64,000 nt of DNA, taken from the NCBI RefSeq assembly GCF_030247185.1, contig NC_080570.1, positions 79,959,216 to 80,023,215 of the forward strand. Direction: 5' to 3'. The notes under the pieces are model-generated. The model searched no databases, had not been told where the DNA came from, and saw nothing but the letters and a program-made list of their open reading frames with translations. The stretch comes from Malaya genurostris. Its lineage: Eukaryota > Arthropoda > Insecta > Diptera > Culicidae. Made by a program: the position numbers and the translations under genes. Each line of letters begins with the position of its first letter. Positions within the stretch are counted from its first letter, which is position 1. Positions 33,753-45,022 of this stretch are shown here, one piece after another.

Positions 33753-36700
33753 TTATTGACATTCATTCAATCGCAGTGTATAATAATAGTAATTAGGAAT
33801 TAGGATATATTCAAAGCTGAAGGATTCAAAAATCAATAACGAATCAATGAGTTTTTACAAGTCAACAAAACGAGTGGTAAGCCCACTGCGCTCAATCACT
33901 GAAAATATTGCTGGTTCCTATGTGTCGGTTTTTCTTGTTATGCTTTGTGCTTTGTACGACGATTCTGTCAACTCAAGCGGTTAAAATGTTGTGCGCCTTT
34001 TTTTCAGACTACATTTCACATTAAGGGCATGTTTAGGAGTGTTCCAGTTCTAGATGCATAGTTTATGTCAGTTTTAAAATTTGAATCTGAAAACTATAAC
34101 AGGAAAAACTGGCAGCCCCAGCTGCGTTTTACTCGTATTTGAAAAATACAAAAAATAAAACGGCAGCGTATACCAGCGTATTTGACAGTAGAACTGCTCG
34201 AATAAATTAAACTAGAACGGCAGGCTGGGGATACGTTGCAGTTTTAGTTCTATTATAGATCGCCCATTAAAACTGCCAGGTGCTGAATTTGCTCTAAGGG
34301 AATTGTGGAGGTGGATATAATGAATGCCTCTAAAAAAGGAAGTTTAATGACAAGTTGATAGAATTTTCTAAAAAAAATGATACTTCTTGAAGAAAGGGAG
34401 AAGGTGGATAAAGTCTCATCAAACGGGGATGCAAAGTCCAAATTGTTTAATTCGACCATAATTCCGAAACAACTCAATAGATTACCACACCTTACTTGAC
34501 ACAAGTTATTATTGCTGTTCATAGGTTTGTATAAGAATATTTTAGGTGGGGGGGGGGGGGGGGAGAGGGGTTGTGGTAAGTGTTTGCTAACAGGAGGAAT
34601 TTGAGGTAAAATGTTTCGAATTTTGCGAAAATCGACAATTTCGACAGGCACAGATATTTATAAAAACTAAAACATGGTCGAAAGTATATTTTTACGAGTG
34701 AAAGAAGGGAGAGAATGACACAAGTGTCATTAAAAGAGAGCGGAGTCATGACAAAATTTATCTTATTGAACGAAAATCGATACTTTTTAAAGACCACTTT
34801 TACTTTTTGTTGAACTCAAATATGATCCTAAGATTGTTTGGGTGGAGGGGGTTGTGTGAATGTAATGAGTACCAAAAAACGATTATAACGATTATTATAA
34901 TGATATTATTTGCGCTTCTGATGATCATAATTCCCTAGTAGCACGTTAAGTTGCTGTCCTGTATTTTTCTACTGAATGTGCAATTTATCAAATAAGTTTA
35001 TATTACTATTCTTGTAACTGTTGTTTTATGGAAAAAGCGCAATTTTTCTTTGTTGTGCAACATATCTTTAAGTTCTTCCGTTTTTACGAACATTTATTCA
35101 AAATTATTATGCAACTGATACAAAATCTCATGCATCGATCCCATTACAAATGCTGCAATTATATCAGCGAAAAAACAATTGTGAAACTCATGGAAATTAC
35201 TGCGTAATGTAAACAAGAATTGAATTGATGTTTACAAAAAAAGGGAACATAATCTTTAATGAATAAGATTCACATTTGATTTTTAAAAAAACTGCTCATA
35301 ACACAAACATGGAACTTTAAAAATATTCTGCACATAAATAAATGGTAATACTACATATTGTAGAATTGATCTTTTATGTTTTAGTAAATAGAAAATCGAC
35401 AACGAACTGCATTTTTATGGTGAAACGTGTCTTCTTACGCCTGAAATTTTCAAGCGCCTTTGAATGTACGTGTTTTGATGATTGCACATCGATTTCTATG
35501 AAAATAACAATTTATTCTTTTCAATGAATATGATCGCGATAGTGTTTGAAATATGTATAAGAAAGCTATCAAACATTCATACACCTTATATATGAATATC
35601 AAGGGGAACGTGCAATTTGAGCCAATTTGTCCTGATTCTGATAATTAATATCAAAAATCTTGAAATGAATTCTTCTTCAATATTCTCCAATATGGCATCG
35701 AGGATAATAGTGTGTTGAAAAGAAAATGGTTCACCCAACGTAATGATTTATTTCACCTAAATAAAAGAAAATATAGCCATGTAAATATTGAAAAAAGAAA
35801 TTTTTGTTTTTATGTTTATCAAAATAGTTGTTTTTATTTTTATCAAACTAGTTGACTTGAACAACAATACAGTTTAGTCATTCATCTTAGTGAACCCGAC
35901 TTTTGTGATACGCACTGTAGGTGTGCTAGTAAGAGTAACTATGATGAACTTAACTTTTCGTTCAATATTTTTAAAAAGTGATGTCAGGTCTGTTCATTTT
36001 TTTCGCGAGATAAAAACCGGATACAAATTATCTCATTGTTTTTTTTTTTTGTTTTCATTGCATATGTAATGCTGTATTTCTGAAATGTTTAAGATAATAT
36101 TCTCATGTCGGCAAGTTCTGCGTTCATTTGAAGCATAAAAATCTGGTACAACTTATTTGCAAGTTTCGAATTGTGTTTCTAAAAATGAAGAAATCTGCAC
36201 ACACTGACCTAATAGACTCGGCAGCAAAATAGATTTTACTGCGAGGTTTTCAATTCGGCTTACCATTTTTTGCCTTGCGGAGAGCATAATTTCACTATTT
36301 TTTTCTTCACAAGATATAAACAACCATTTCGGCATATATTGAGTCGGATACAATTATGACAGTCATTTGGAAAAATTTTTATAAGTTGAACAATTGTTTT
36401 AGTTACTTCGTTTTTACATGACGATGTGAAAATTTTTGTAGAGCTTCTATAACTGCTAGTGCAACGTGGGCAAGTTGGTGATTTGCTGAACAATTGTTTC
36501 AATTGATCTATAGTGATTTTTTGGGTAGTATTGTAAAACTTAACAGTGATAAGTTGCATAACCGATTTTAATATATTTGAAAATCTTTCTGAACTTATCT
36601 AACATAAAAAAACAATTCTAGAACAATTGTAGAACATCTTAAAATTTCAATAAGTTACATTTGCTACTTGGGTGGTATTTTAAGGGGGAGAGTTAGATGA

Positions 36701-37417
36701 AATAAGTGTGTCAACGAAAACAGGTGGCGAGGTGCAGGGAGATAAATTGTTTATATGAATGAACATAGATCCGAAACAATTCAATAGATGACGACCTAAC
36801 TTGGCACAAATAAAAAAAAGTCCCGAGTTGGCGGTTCAGGGCATAGGGCGCTGGTCCTACAAGCCAGTTGTCGTATGTTCGAGTCCCGATCTGGAAGGAT
36901 TCTTAGTGTCAATATGATCGTACTACTAGTCATGCAATGATTCTGTACGCTCTGTACGCCAGGACTTTGTCTTGGCATAAGTACTTCTTGCTGTTCACCG
37001 GATATTTTAAGGGGGAGGGGGTGTAGTAAGTGTTTGCTAATAGGTTTGCTTAGGCAAAATGTTTCGAATTTAGTGAAATTGACATTTTTCGTACATGATC
37101 GTAAGAATATTTTTACGTGTGGGTAGGAGATTGTTGGAAAGGTATTTTTGGCGTGCTTCATAGTCGAGAGCAGATCGACAAACTAAGTCATAGATATTGA
37201 ACAAGTAGAAATCAGTGATTTAGTGGAAAACCAATAGAAACTAAGCAGGCCCGTGCACAATCTCTCTCAAGCAATAAAAATTAACGAAAGGCGGTAGAAA
37301 ATTTTAACATTAAATACTAATTTGTTAGTTCCTGGTTAATTTATGGAAACGCCGTCATCGCATAGACAGCTTAGTTGTCATTATTACGCTTAACTACTGA
37401 ATTTTTATTCCATTTTT
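33751..37417. other. Gene-free stretch with two diverged repeat copies
   Basis: About 34440-34650 and 36660-37100 are diverged copies of one repeat. They share TCAATAGATxAC, ACTTGxCACAA, the GxATATTTTA-plus-GGGG tract and AAGTGTTTGCTAA..GG. The second copy is interrupted by a SINE. The first has a run of 15 G at 34549-34563. No coding sequence was recognised here. Confidence 0.55.
36826..37005 (+). mobile_element. tRNA-derived SINE, Feilai-like
   Basis: The head is tRNA-like: GTTGGCGGTTCAGGGC as A box (about 36828-36842) and GTTCGAGTCCC as B box (36877-36887). The tRNA-unrelated part continues GGAAGGATTCTTAGTGTCA. Transcription would be by RNA polymerase III. It has landed in the second copy of the diverged repeat described for 33751-37417. 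Confidence 0.8.
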
Positions 37418-38393
37418 ATGAGTACAAATCTCAGGTCTAAGAAACGAATGGACAAGAATTGTATCGCCGAATTAGAGCGACAAATAGAATTGTTCAATAG
37501 ACATTACAAGACCGCGATGACCAAATCGCGAAACTGCAAGAAAACCGAGATACGGTTCCAGTTGTGTCACTGCGCAGAAAGCGTCATTAAACAATATGAT
37601 CATCTTGCTGGTACGGACGTATATGAGCTCTGGTTCATGGAAATCCGGAACAACATTATTGGAGAAGCCGAAGACTTTTTGGCCTCTAGTGGAATGGGAG
37701 GAAATTAATACACAATTCAAGATTATATATGGAGACAAACGAGAAATCCCTTCTGCAGAGACTTTTCTCACTCAAACAAAACAGATATAATGTAAGAAAT
37801 GTAATAATGTTTACACTGCAATTAGTAAGTGCTATACGGGAATTTCTACTGACATTCAAATGGGGAATGGAAACATCCAGATAAATTAGTGAAATTTGTC
37901 ATAAAGCTCTGACTAGAATAAATTGTTGAAGGATTAGACGAACCCTATTCGTCACATGTGGATTACCAAAATAACAAAGCCAACAAAATCGACAGAAAGA
38001 ATGAAGATTATGACCTAGACACCCGTGCTAATCTTCAACCTGACCAGAATGCTCACTCTGCAAGGAACAATTACGTTTCGAAGCCTCCATCTCCGAACTA
38101 CTCACATCCGGCTACCGTCCCAAATAGACAATTTCATAACAACAGTTCAATTACACCTCACAGCAGACCATTCTACAACACAGGTTTTACCAAAACCATA
38201 AATAAAATAAACCTAGATTCCCCAGTGTAATGGTAATGTAGTTGAGCAACCCGTGACACCAAAAGCGCCGTCTGGTGTAGAATGGGTGCGTAAATGCTCC
38301 TAAAATGCATGTACATCGTTGCCTGCGCATTTAACACAACCACAGTAGCTAATGGACAAAAGTACAACCGTTTCTCATCAGAAGCGCTGTTAG
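37418..38393 (+). pseudogene. Gag-like protein remains, interrupted
   Basis: Frame 1 (37418-37708) begins MSTNLRSKKRMDKNCIAELE and is helical and charged. A second frame (37596-37790) overlaps its end. A third (37958-38230) is Asn, Pro and His rich with RQFHNNSSITPHSRPF, the look of a retrotransposon Gag C-terminal region. No zinc knuckle or polymerase accompanies it. The text continues at 41184-41366 beyond the transposon 38399-41183, in line with one older element split by it. Identification is tentative. Confidence 0.4.
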
Positions 38394-38591
38394 TGTCTCC
38401 GACGACACGACCAGACACTCCGGAGAAAAATCGGAATAAAAAGTGTTCGTGAGCGATTTACCACCAGTTACCATAAATCAAAGACATCATATTAACAAGA
38501 TATCCAGCTCTCACATTTCCCGAACAAATAATTGGCAACATCCTTTTTTGCGAGCATGTCGCCCTCAGGTGAGTCCGCATCGAATCTCATA

Positions 38592-39742
38592 CACGCAGGG
38601 AAATAGAACACATTAGATTCTAATATATTGAGTCTTTAAGTCAACTTCAAACAATTTTTTGAATCAAATAAAACAATTTTTGAACTAAAATTTAAATCTA
38701 ATAAAACACTTTTTGAATCAAATTTAGTGTGGCAAAGTATATTAGATTCAAATATATTGAGATATGGATTCAAATTTCCAAATTTTATTGAAACAAATCA
38801 AAAATGTATTTGATTCAAATGCTTGTTACAGTACATTAAATGTATTTGAATCAAATATGTCGTTGAATAGATTCGAATAAGATAATATGTTGACGCTTGA
38901 GTTTAATTGAATTAAATGTACTTAGTCTTAGATTCAAATTCTTGGATTGAAACTTTTCGTCCTTGAATCAAATGCCAGAGATTATTGATTCTAAAACATT
39001 TTCATTGAATCAAACGTTTGTACTGGCTGATTTTATGAAATTTAACACAACTTTGGCTAAGATTGAAATCGATCGAATTGTGCGATACTATAGTAAGTGC
39101 TTTCATAGGATAGGTAGGTTATGAATTCTTATCTAACATTTGTATTCATTCCAGACAGCGGTTTCACAGTAGAGCTTTTGGAAATTATTGAACGAAAGGA
39201 ATCAGAGGAGTCAATACCGCAACCGTACTCAACTGAGCGCACAAAATGCATTCAATAATAAATAAAAAATTAATTTACAATAATTAATATTTAATTTACA
39301 ATAATTAGTCAAAAATTCTTTTCAAATAACAATTTATTGAATTAAAAAAAACATCATTGAATCTACACACAGTCGCCCGAAAGCCTGATTTTAGAAACAA
39401 AACTAATTTGCTTTGAATCAAATAACAATTGTATTTAAATCAAAGTGAAATGATTTTAGAAACAAAATTATTTTGTTTGAATCAAATAACAATTGTATTT
39501 GATTCTAAGTGAAATGAAATTCAGGTGGAAATAAAATATATTTGAATTCAAAACACAATATATTTGAATTTAATGTTTATTTTGTTTATTTCTGTGTGCG
39601 TAGAAATAAAAATAATTTGCTTTGAAGTAAATATCAAATGTATTTGAATCAAAGGAAAATGAAAATAAGCGCTGATTCAAAATAAAATATCTTTGAATTC
39701 AAAGTGTAATATATTAAAATTTAAAATAAATTTTTCTGCGTG
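38592..39742. mobile_element. AT-rich CACGCAG-ended element
   Basis: CACGCAG at the left, CTGCGTG at the right, TA on both flanks (38590-38591, 39743-39744). The comparison with 18685-18950 shows the empty site. The interior is full of TTTGAATCAAAT-like words in both orientations. A TTTCTGTGTG/CGTAGAAATAAA junction near 39590-39610 suggests two related units side by side. Confidence 0.75.
39035..39258 (+). CDS. Candidate two-exon mini-ORF, 53 aa, unknown
   Basis: Exon 1 (39035-39092) and exon 2 (39155-39258) are separated by a 62-bp intron with GTAAGT and TTCCAG. Joined they give MKFNTTLAKIEIDRIVRYY followed by a helical, acidic stretch with VELLEIIERKESEE and a TAA. AATAAATAAA follows the stop. 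The frame is open for several codons upstream, so it may be the end of a larger lost gene carried by the AT-rich element. Function unknown. Confidence 0.4.
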
Positions 39743-40081
39743 TACATAGAAGTAGGGGAGAGAAATGTCAAATTCGTACGCGCCAAAATAGCAGGGCTGC
39801 GCACCCATACAATTGACATGACATATTGAATGAGACGCCGTGCGATGGCGTTGCTGAACTGAAGATTGAGATCGCTCCAAGCTGACAGGGTCTGCATAAA
39901 TATAGCAACCCCTTGAAAATGACAACAACTAACTATTCGAGCAACACTGTTTAGGTTACTATGAACTAGTTACCAAGAAGCACCAGAGTAAATAAACAAA
40001 CAGTTTGAAATAGTTATGGAATAATTCCACATTTCATTATTAAAAATCTTTTACAAAAAATAAAAAAAAATTTACAATAAA

Positions 40082-40260
40082 GACGTGTCTGGATCGATAG
40101 CTTCCGTTCGAAAAGTTGTTTCTACACTAGAACAAGCAACGACACAGATCCGCGACGTCGTTTGTCAAAAGTTTGATGATGCAATCAAAAAAGATAATTT
40201 GGCATCGGTAGAAAGACATTGATTCCCTCATTGATGGAACAACAACAATTCATTCGAGGG
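40082..40260 (+). pseudogene. Fragment resembling COG4 (Golgi complex subunit 4)
   Basis: One frame reads SIASVRKVVSTLEQATTQIR, DVVCQKFDDAIKKDNLASVER. It then decays where the family has a conserved Phe-rich FFKIFPL motif; FPLI-like text is still seen in other frames. The spacing and residues fit the conserved COG4 segment around VERFFKIFP. The flanks are transposon DNA without coding sense. I infer a host-gene piece captured by the transposon at 38399-41183. Confidence 0.5.
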
Positions 40261-40324
40261 CTGAATTATAAAATATAAAATTTATAAAATTGGTCAAACG
40301 CCGATTCTTGGTGAGTGGTTTATC

Positions 40325-40542
40325 CACAGACTAACAGACATGACAGTATGAGTAAATTCATATAAAAATATTTTTTCGTGATGCACTAGTTCCACCTATA
40401 TTGTACTGCGCGAACTATTTACTATCTGTACACCCCTTGTGTTATGTAAAAGTTTTTTTACTATTTGAAAATGAATCGTTACAATAAATTATTGGATTAC
40501 GTTGATAATACATTTAACTTTTTCGCGATGTTGGAAGGTAAC
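40325..40542. repeat. Truncated copy of the 42362-43051 element
   Basis: Starts with CACAGACTAACAGAC and matches the first 290 bases of the full copy. A stretch of about 62 bases present there is absent here. The right half is missing. Confidence 0.8.
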
Positions 40543-40544
40543 AA

Positions 40545-40870
40545 TCGCTATGGCAGATTATGCACGAATGCGGATTTCCGTATAATTTGACGTGATTGGT
40601 CGAAGCAACGATGGATAGAGTAATGTGCTACGTCCAAGTATCTGGGACGCTCTCGAATCGTTTCAAGTCTCAGAGAGGGCTACGGCAAGGTTTTGGATTC
40701 TTTTGTATCTTACTCAATATTGCTTCGAAGAGCGCGGATCAACACGATCTTCCGAAAGTACGTACAGCTCTTTGGCTTCGCTGACGATGTTGATATTGTG
40801 ACACGTAACTTAGAGAAGATTATGGAAAGAAACATCGAGCTAATAGCCGAAGCTAGAGGTATCTGACTGG
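40545..40870 (+). pseudogene. LINE RT fragment, same family as 30349-33179
   Basis: Reads MHECGFPYNL, ATMDRVMCYVQVSGTLSNRF, QRGLRQG and, after frame changes, FGFADDVDIVTRNLEKIMERN with the catalytic FADD box. This covers the RT segment missing from the copy at 30349. Confidence 0.7.
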
Positions 40871-41183
40871 CTATAAAAAGATACAAATTTAAAAAAATGA
40901 GCAAAAATGACTCAAAACTCTTTGAAAGAATAAATTTAATACCTGCCAGCGGACCAACTACACTAAGTGGTGTCGTTTCAAGTGAGAATCTCTTGTTTTT
41001 GTTTACATTCCATATGCAGTTACCAAGGCTACTGGTAACTGTTTTTCAAAATCAATAACTTACCAACTTGTGTTGCCAGTTCCCACATTTTTTCAAGCAA
41101 ATCCGTTTAACATTACCAGTTACTGAGGGGTAGTTAAATTTGCGATACAGTTTTGATAGTCGAGTGGCAGGTCGTGTCGTCGG

Positions 41184-42354
41184 TGTCTCCGTACAAATGG
41201 AAATCTATGTCTATTTTATTTATGCCAGAACCTACAATAACTTTCAACTAAGTCCTAGTGGGCCTTTGAATTTCCAGAGTAATGTTGAAACACCAGCCCC
41301 AACCCTTCCTTTGAATCTTAACAGATCCGCTAGTCTCATTAACATGAGACCAAATTATAACTCATAATTTCAAAATCCTGTGTAAATTTCGAATTTGCTA
41401 TACGTTGAAACACTACTGCCACCTACTCGACTGTTCGCCGCGATCTTTCAAAACGTTCCACTACTTTCCGGAACCATAACAAAATCCTCCTGCCTATTAT
41501 AGAAATATTCCAACTACAATAATTTTAACACTTACCACACGTTTTCCCTAAGTGTTAAAGAGAACTTTATTTCCATGTAGCAGAAATCACACGAGAATTA
41601 GATCGGAATAAAACAAAAACGAACTTGTCATTTTAACCAGCAGCAAAACAAATATCTAGCGTGAAGTGAATGTTGCATCCTAAATTGTTGCTCAGTGAAA
41701 GCGGCATCCAAATCGTGGTGTCGAGCGTGGTGACATCTGCAAGTGTTCGCCACACCGATTGAGCAAAGCAGTTCATATGCCCACTTGTACGCGGCGGACA
41801 AACTTCCACCCAGACGGCTGGCTATGTCTGCCAACCATTTTTGTTGGAATTCTGCCAGAATTCCGGCAAATGTCTGCCAACAATGCAACAACCGTTTCCG
41901 GCAGAGAATTTCGCCTAGCGGTTAGTAACGGTTCTTTTCTGTCGGATTCTTGCCATACAAAATTGGCAGAACCGTTTTGAATCGGTTCTACATTTTAAGC
42001 GTCTTAGATTTATTTTTTCAATAAAAGATACATCTGAAAGATAATAAGTTATTGCCCTTCATATGTACTAATCATGGAAAATGTTATTACCAATAACATT
42101 ACTTTCTCACTACCAAACATACCCATATTTCAATCTCATTTACCTCGTCTCAAGATTCGTTTTTGTACATACATGCGGGATTGACGAATATCAAATGAAG
42201 TCGAATAAAAAAAAAGAAAAAAGAAAGAGGAGGGAAATAAAAGAAGACACGTACGGCGAGATAATGACGCAATTTCGCCTGGACAATTTTGACAGCAGCC
42301 GGAATGCAGCCAGCCTTTTGACGGTTGCCAGAATTCCTCACAAGCGGGTGTGAG
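41184..42354. other. Unassigned intergenic sequence
   Basis: 41190-41366 may continue the Gag-like relic at 37418-38393. 41740-41990 contains repeated TCTGCCAACA and GGAATTCTGCCAGAATTCC words with local dyad symmetry. No other feature seen. Confidence 0.4.
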
Positions 42355-42361
42355 CCTGTAT

Positions 42362-43051
42362 CACAGACTAACAGACATGACAGTATGAGTAAATTCTTAT
42401 AAAAATATTTTTTCGTGATGCACTAGTTCCACCTATATTGTACTGCGCGAACTATTTACTATCGGTACACCCCTTGTGTTATGTGAATGTTTTTTTACTA
42501 GTTGGTTTCTCCTCGTTTGTCAACACCGATCAGCTGCTTGCAGGGATGCCTGATTTCATCTTAATATTTGAAAATGAATCATCACAATAAATTATTGGAT
42601 TACGTTGATAATATATTTAACTTTTTTAGCGATGTTGGAAGGTATCCATTTATTTTTCTCAACGTTGCTCATCTAGATTATTTTTTATTGTGTTGGTAAT
42701 TTTTATCCGAAATTAAGTGGCGGTAGACCAGAAACAAGTGAATATTGTAACAAAACTGGTTCGATTTTGTATTGCGTTGGAGGATGAGAAGTAGCACAAT
42801 TATGTATATAGTTTTGGCAATATGTATTAAATCTGTATCCTGCATGAAATTCGCATGGACGTATACGAATGGCAACTCTGTTGGTAAATGAAAAAAATAA
42901 ACACAGTCTAGATGACAGACAGAATGTTTTTGATAGGGTAGCGTGGCGCCATCATGACACATGTGAGTACTGTCCCAACTAAAGGAATATTTTAAATGAC
43001 CGTTAAAATGATTGAAGAATCTAATTTGAGTGTCCTGTCTGTTAGTCTGTG
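42362..43051. mobile_element. 690-bp non-autonomous DNA element
   Basis: Inverted ends CACAGACTAACAGACATGACA and TGTCCTGTCTGTTAGTCTGTG match over 15 bases exactly and mostly beyond. Flanked by CCTGTAT at 42355-42361 and 43052-43058. No transposase. A 129-codon minus-strand frame inside (42678-43067) crosses the end and is considered chance. Confidence 0.82.
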
Positions 43052-43059
43052 CCTGTATA

Positions 43060-43344
43060 TCCCACATTATCAGATCCGAATGGATTCCGAATCAATTCCG
43101 AATCGGCGAGAAATTTTCATTCGGAATTTCATGTGGAAATCATAATGAATTCCAAATCAATTCCAACTCCAGTGCAACAACCGATTCCGAATGAATTTCG
43201 CCTACAACCGGTTGATTCGGAAATCAGTCGGAATTGAGTGAGAAGATGCGGACTGAATTGTCAATTTGTCTTCTTCTTCTTCTTTCCCGATTTTGCACGT
43301 TTTCGTGCTGACTTTCAGTTTATTTTTAAATGAAACATTACATA
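43060..43344. repeat. GATTCCGAAT-rich sequence
   Basis: About 43075-43235 is built of variants of GATTCCGAATxAATTCC in both orientations, a simple-sequence-like patch. No coding sense. Confidence 0.6.
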
Positions 43345-44125
43345 CACACTTAGTTTTCTTTACCGACTTCAGCAATATTTTACCGACTTTTACACAACTG
43401 AACGTACGGTAATCTGTTCAGTAATTTATTAATTGACGAACGTTCAGTAAAACTGAAGTTTGTTCGAATTGTCATTTTTAGCTGTACTGGTCAGCAAATG
43501 TTGATGAGGATTCAGTAAATATTGCTGTTTAGTCAGCATTTGTTTTACGTTGAAAAGTTACCGAACCAGCGGTTAAACCAACTGATTGAACCAGTTATTT
43601 TTACAGTTCAGTGCGGCAGAAAATTAATTTTGAATGATTAAATTATTTCATTTGAAAAATCGGAAAAAATATTTTGAAAAACTGATTTAAAAAACAATAA
43701 TTTTCTTTCATCTCATAGCTTCGGCGAAAGTTTTCACCCGTTGTAATAAGAGTTCCAATACTATATAAAGTGTTCATAATGTACAAATAAAACAGTTTAT
43801 CTGCAAGATGGCTTTTACAGTTGAATACTTCAAAACACTGGTACAGCAATCGGAAGCAGTACAGAATATCTCCCTCTATTGGAATTTTATGATCGCGCCA
43901 AATAATAGTTCCTCCTTCAGCTTTGTAAAGTAGTATCGGGATACAGGAATTAACCTCAGGAAAAGGGTCATCAACCTGGAATAACACATATAAATTCACA
44001 GATATAAAAGCGTAATTAATCAATACTAATATTATATTCGTTCTTTGTGATGGTATTAACAAGACGGAATTTAAAAAACAAAAAATACAGTTATTTACCT
44101 TTAACCACTGAATTATACCGTTTAA

Positions 44126-45022
44126 CCGACGACACGACCAGGCACTCCGAAGAAAAATCAGCATTAAAACTGTTCGCTAACGATTCACCGCCAGTTACCA
44201 CAAATCTAGCGACCCCTTGTAAATGATAAAAATAATCTTCTCGAGCAACACTGTTTAAGTTGCTATGGACTAGTTACCAAGGAACCCCAAAACAAATAAA
44301 CATGTTTTGAAAGCGGTGGAATAGTTCTATTAGTGTTAAACTTTGTCCAAATTAAGCAGAAATGCATTTAAATGAACTCGATTTTCGGAATTTAATCGAA
44401 ACTATGGATGAAACCAACGAACGAGGACAATGATCTGCTTCCAACGATTCATCCGTACACTTCAACTGCTAGCTTTTCTGGGCAGTAGGATTTGGTGTAA
44501 TATGCCGGTGTCAAAATTCTTTTGTGTCGGTTGATTGCGCAGCAGTGGAAACAGTATTTCACCTTGTTGGCCACTATTCGAGGATTACTAGTGGAATTCC
44601 ACAAAGAAATCATTTTACCGTACGTTATGCAGGTACCGCAGAGCACTAGCCTCGCTCAGCTCGTTGTCGATCATTTCCATGTATTCCTTCTCACACAACG
44701 GTTTCAAGTCAAGACCTGAATTTTGAACTTGGCTTCATAAAAGACTCATACTCCTCAATTTTTACATTCCGCTCGGTAAATCCATAAAAATATTCCGTAA
44801 TATAATAACCGATCTGAAATATATTTTGTTTACATTCATCTTGCCTTCGATATGCAGTAACCAAGGTTATGGTGACTGTTATTCAAAATCAATAAATATA
44901 CCAACTTGTGCTGCCAGTTTAAAAAAATTCACTAGCTTTTCCGATTTGACATTTCCAGTTACTGAGGGGTAGTTAAATTTACGATACAGTTTTGATAGAC
45001 GAGTGGCAGGTCGTGTCGTCGG
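44126..45022. mobile_element. CCGACG-ended DNA transposon, copy 2
   Basis: Same 14-bp ends as copy 1, flanked by TTTAA at 44121-44125 and 45023-45027. 897 bp. Both terminal regions match copy 1 (left about 230 bp after removing its insertions, right about 200 bp). The centre is different and carries a minus-strand coding fragment. Confidence 0.85.
44449..44813 (-). pseudogene. Captured coding fragment, source gene unidentified
   Basis: On the minus strand, after a TATATTTCAG acceptor, the text reads IGYYITEYFYGFTERNVKIE, then ESFMKPSSKF. After a one-base slip comes LKPLCEKEYMEMIDNELSEA and RYLHNV. After another comes MISLWN with NPRIVANKV. The high-complexity codon pattern differs from the transposon flanks. 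The helix pattern around RYLHN and LWN with NPR is reminiscent of a SWIRM domain, a weak guess. Confidence 0.4.

Larger units (their letters stand above)
38475..39895. repeat. Second copy of the 265-bp repeat, split
   Basis: 38475-38591 and 39743-39895 together match 18685-18950. The split is caused by the element at 38592-39742. ATAAAT-like text on both sides suggests that this repeat was itself inserted. Confidence 0.65.
38399..41183. mobile_element. CCGACG-ended DNA transposon, copy 1
   Basis: Ends CCGACGACACGACC and GGTCGTGTCGTCGG, 14 bp exact, continuing into a weaker match (CACTC beside both). Flanked by TGTCT at 38394-38398 and 41184-41188. The first 77 bases and the right flank resemble copy 2 (44126-45022). 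The interior holds an AT-rich nested element, a COG4-like coding fragment, a MITE fragment and a LINE fragment. No transposase recognised, so non-autonomous. Confidence 0.82.

Noticed and set aside
36826..37005. Possible tRNA gene
   Set aside because: A and B boxes are present but no complete cloverleaf, and the SINE body follows; a second copy exists at 49800-50018.
37418..37708. Host gene with 96 codons
   Set aside because: Overlapping frames, the Gag-like neighbour and the absence of splice-flanked partners favour a retroelement relic, though this is not proven.
42678..43067. 129-codon minus-strand frame as a gene
   Set aside because: It runs across the end of a non-autonomous transposon and has no family resemblance.
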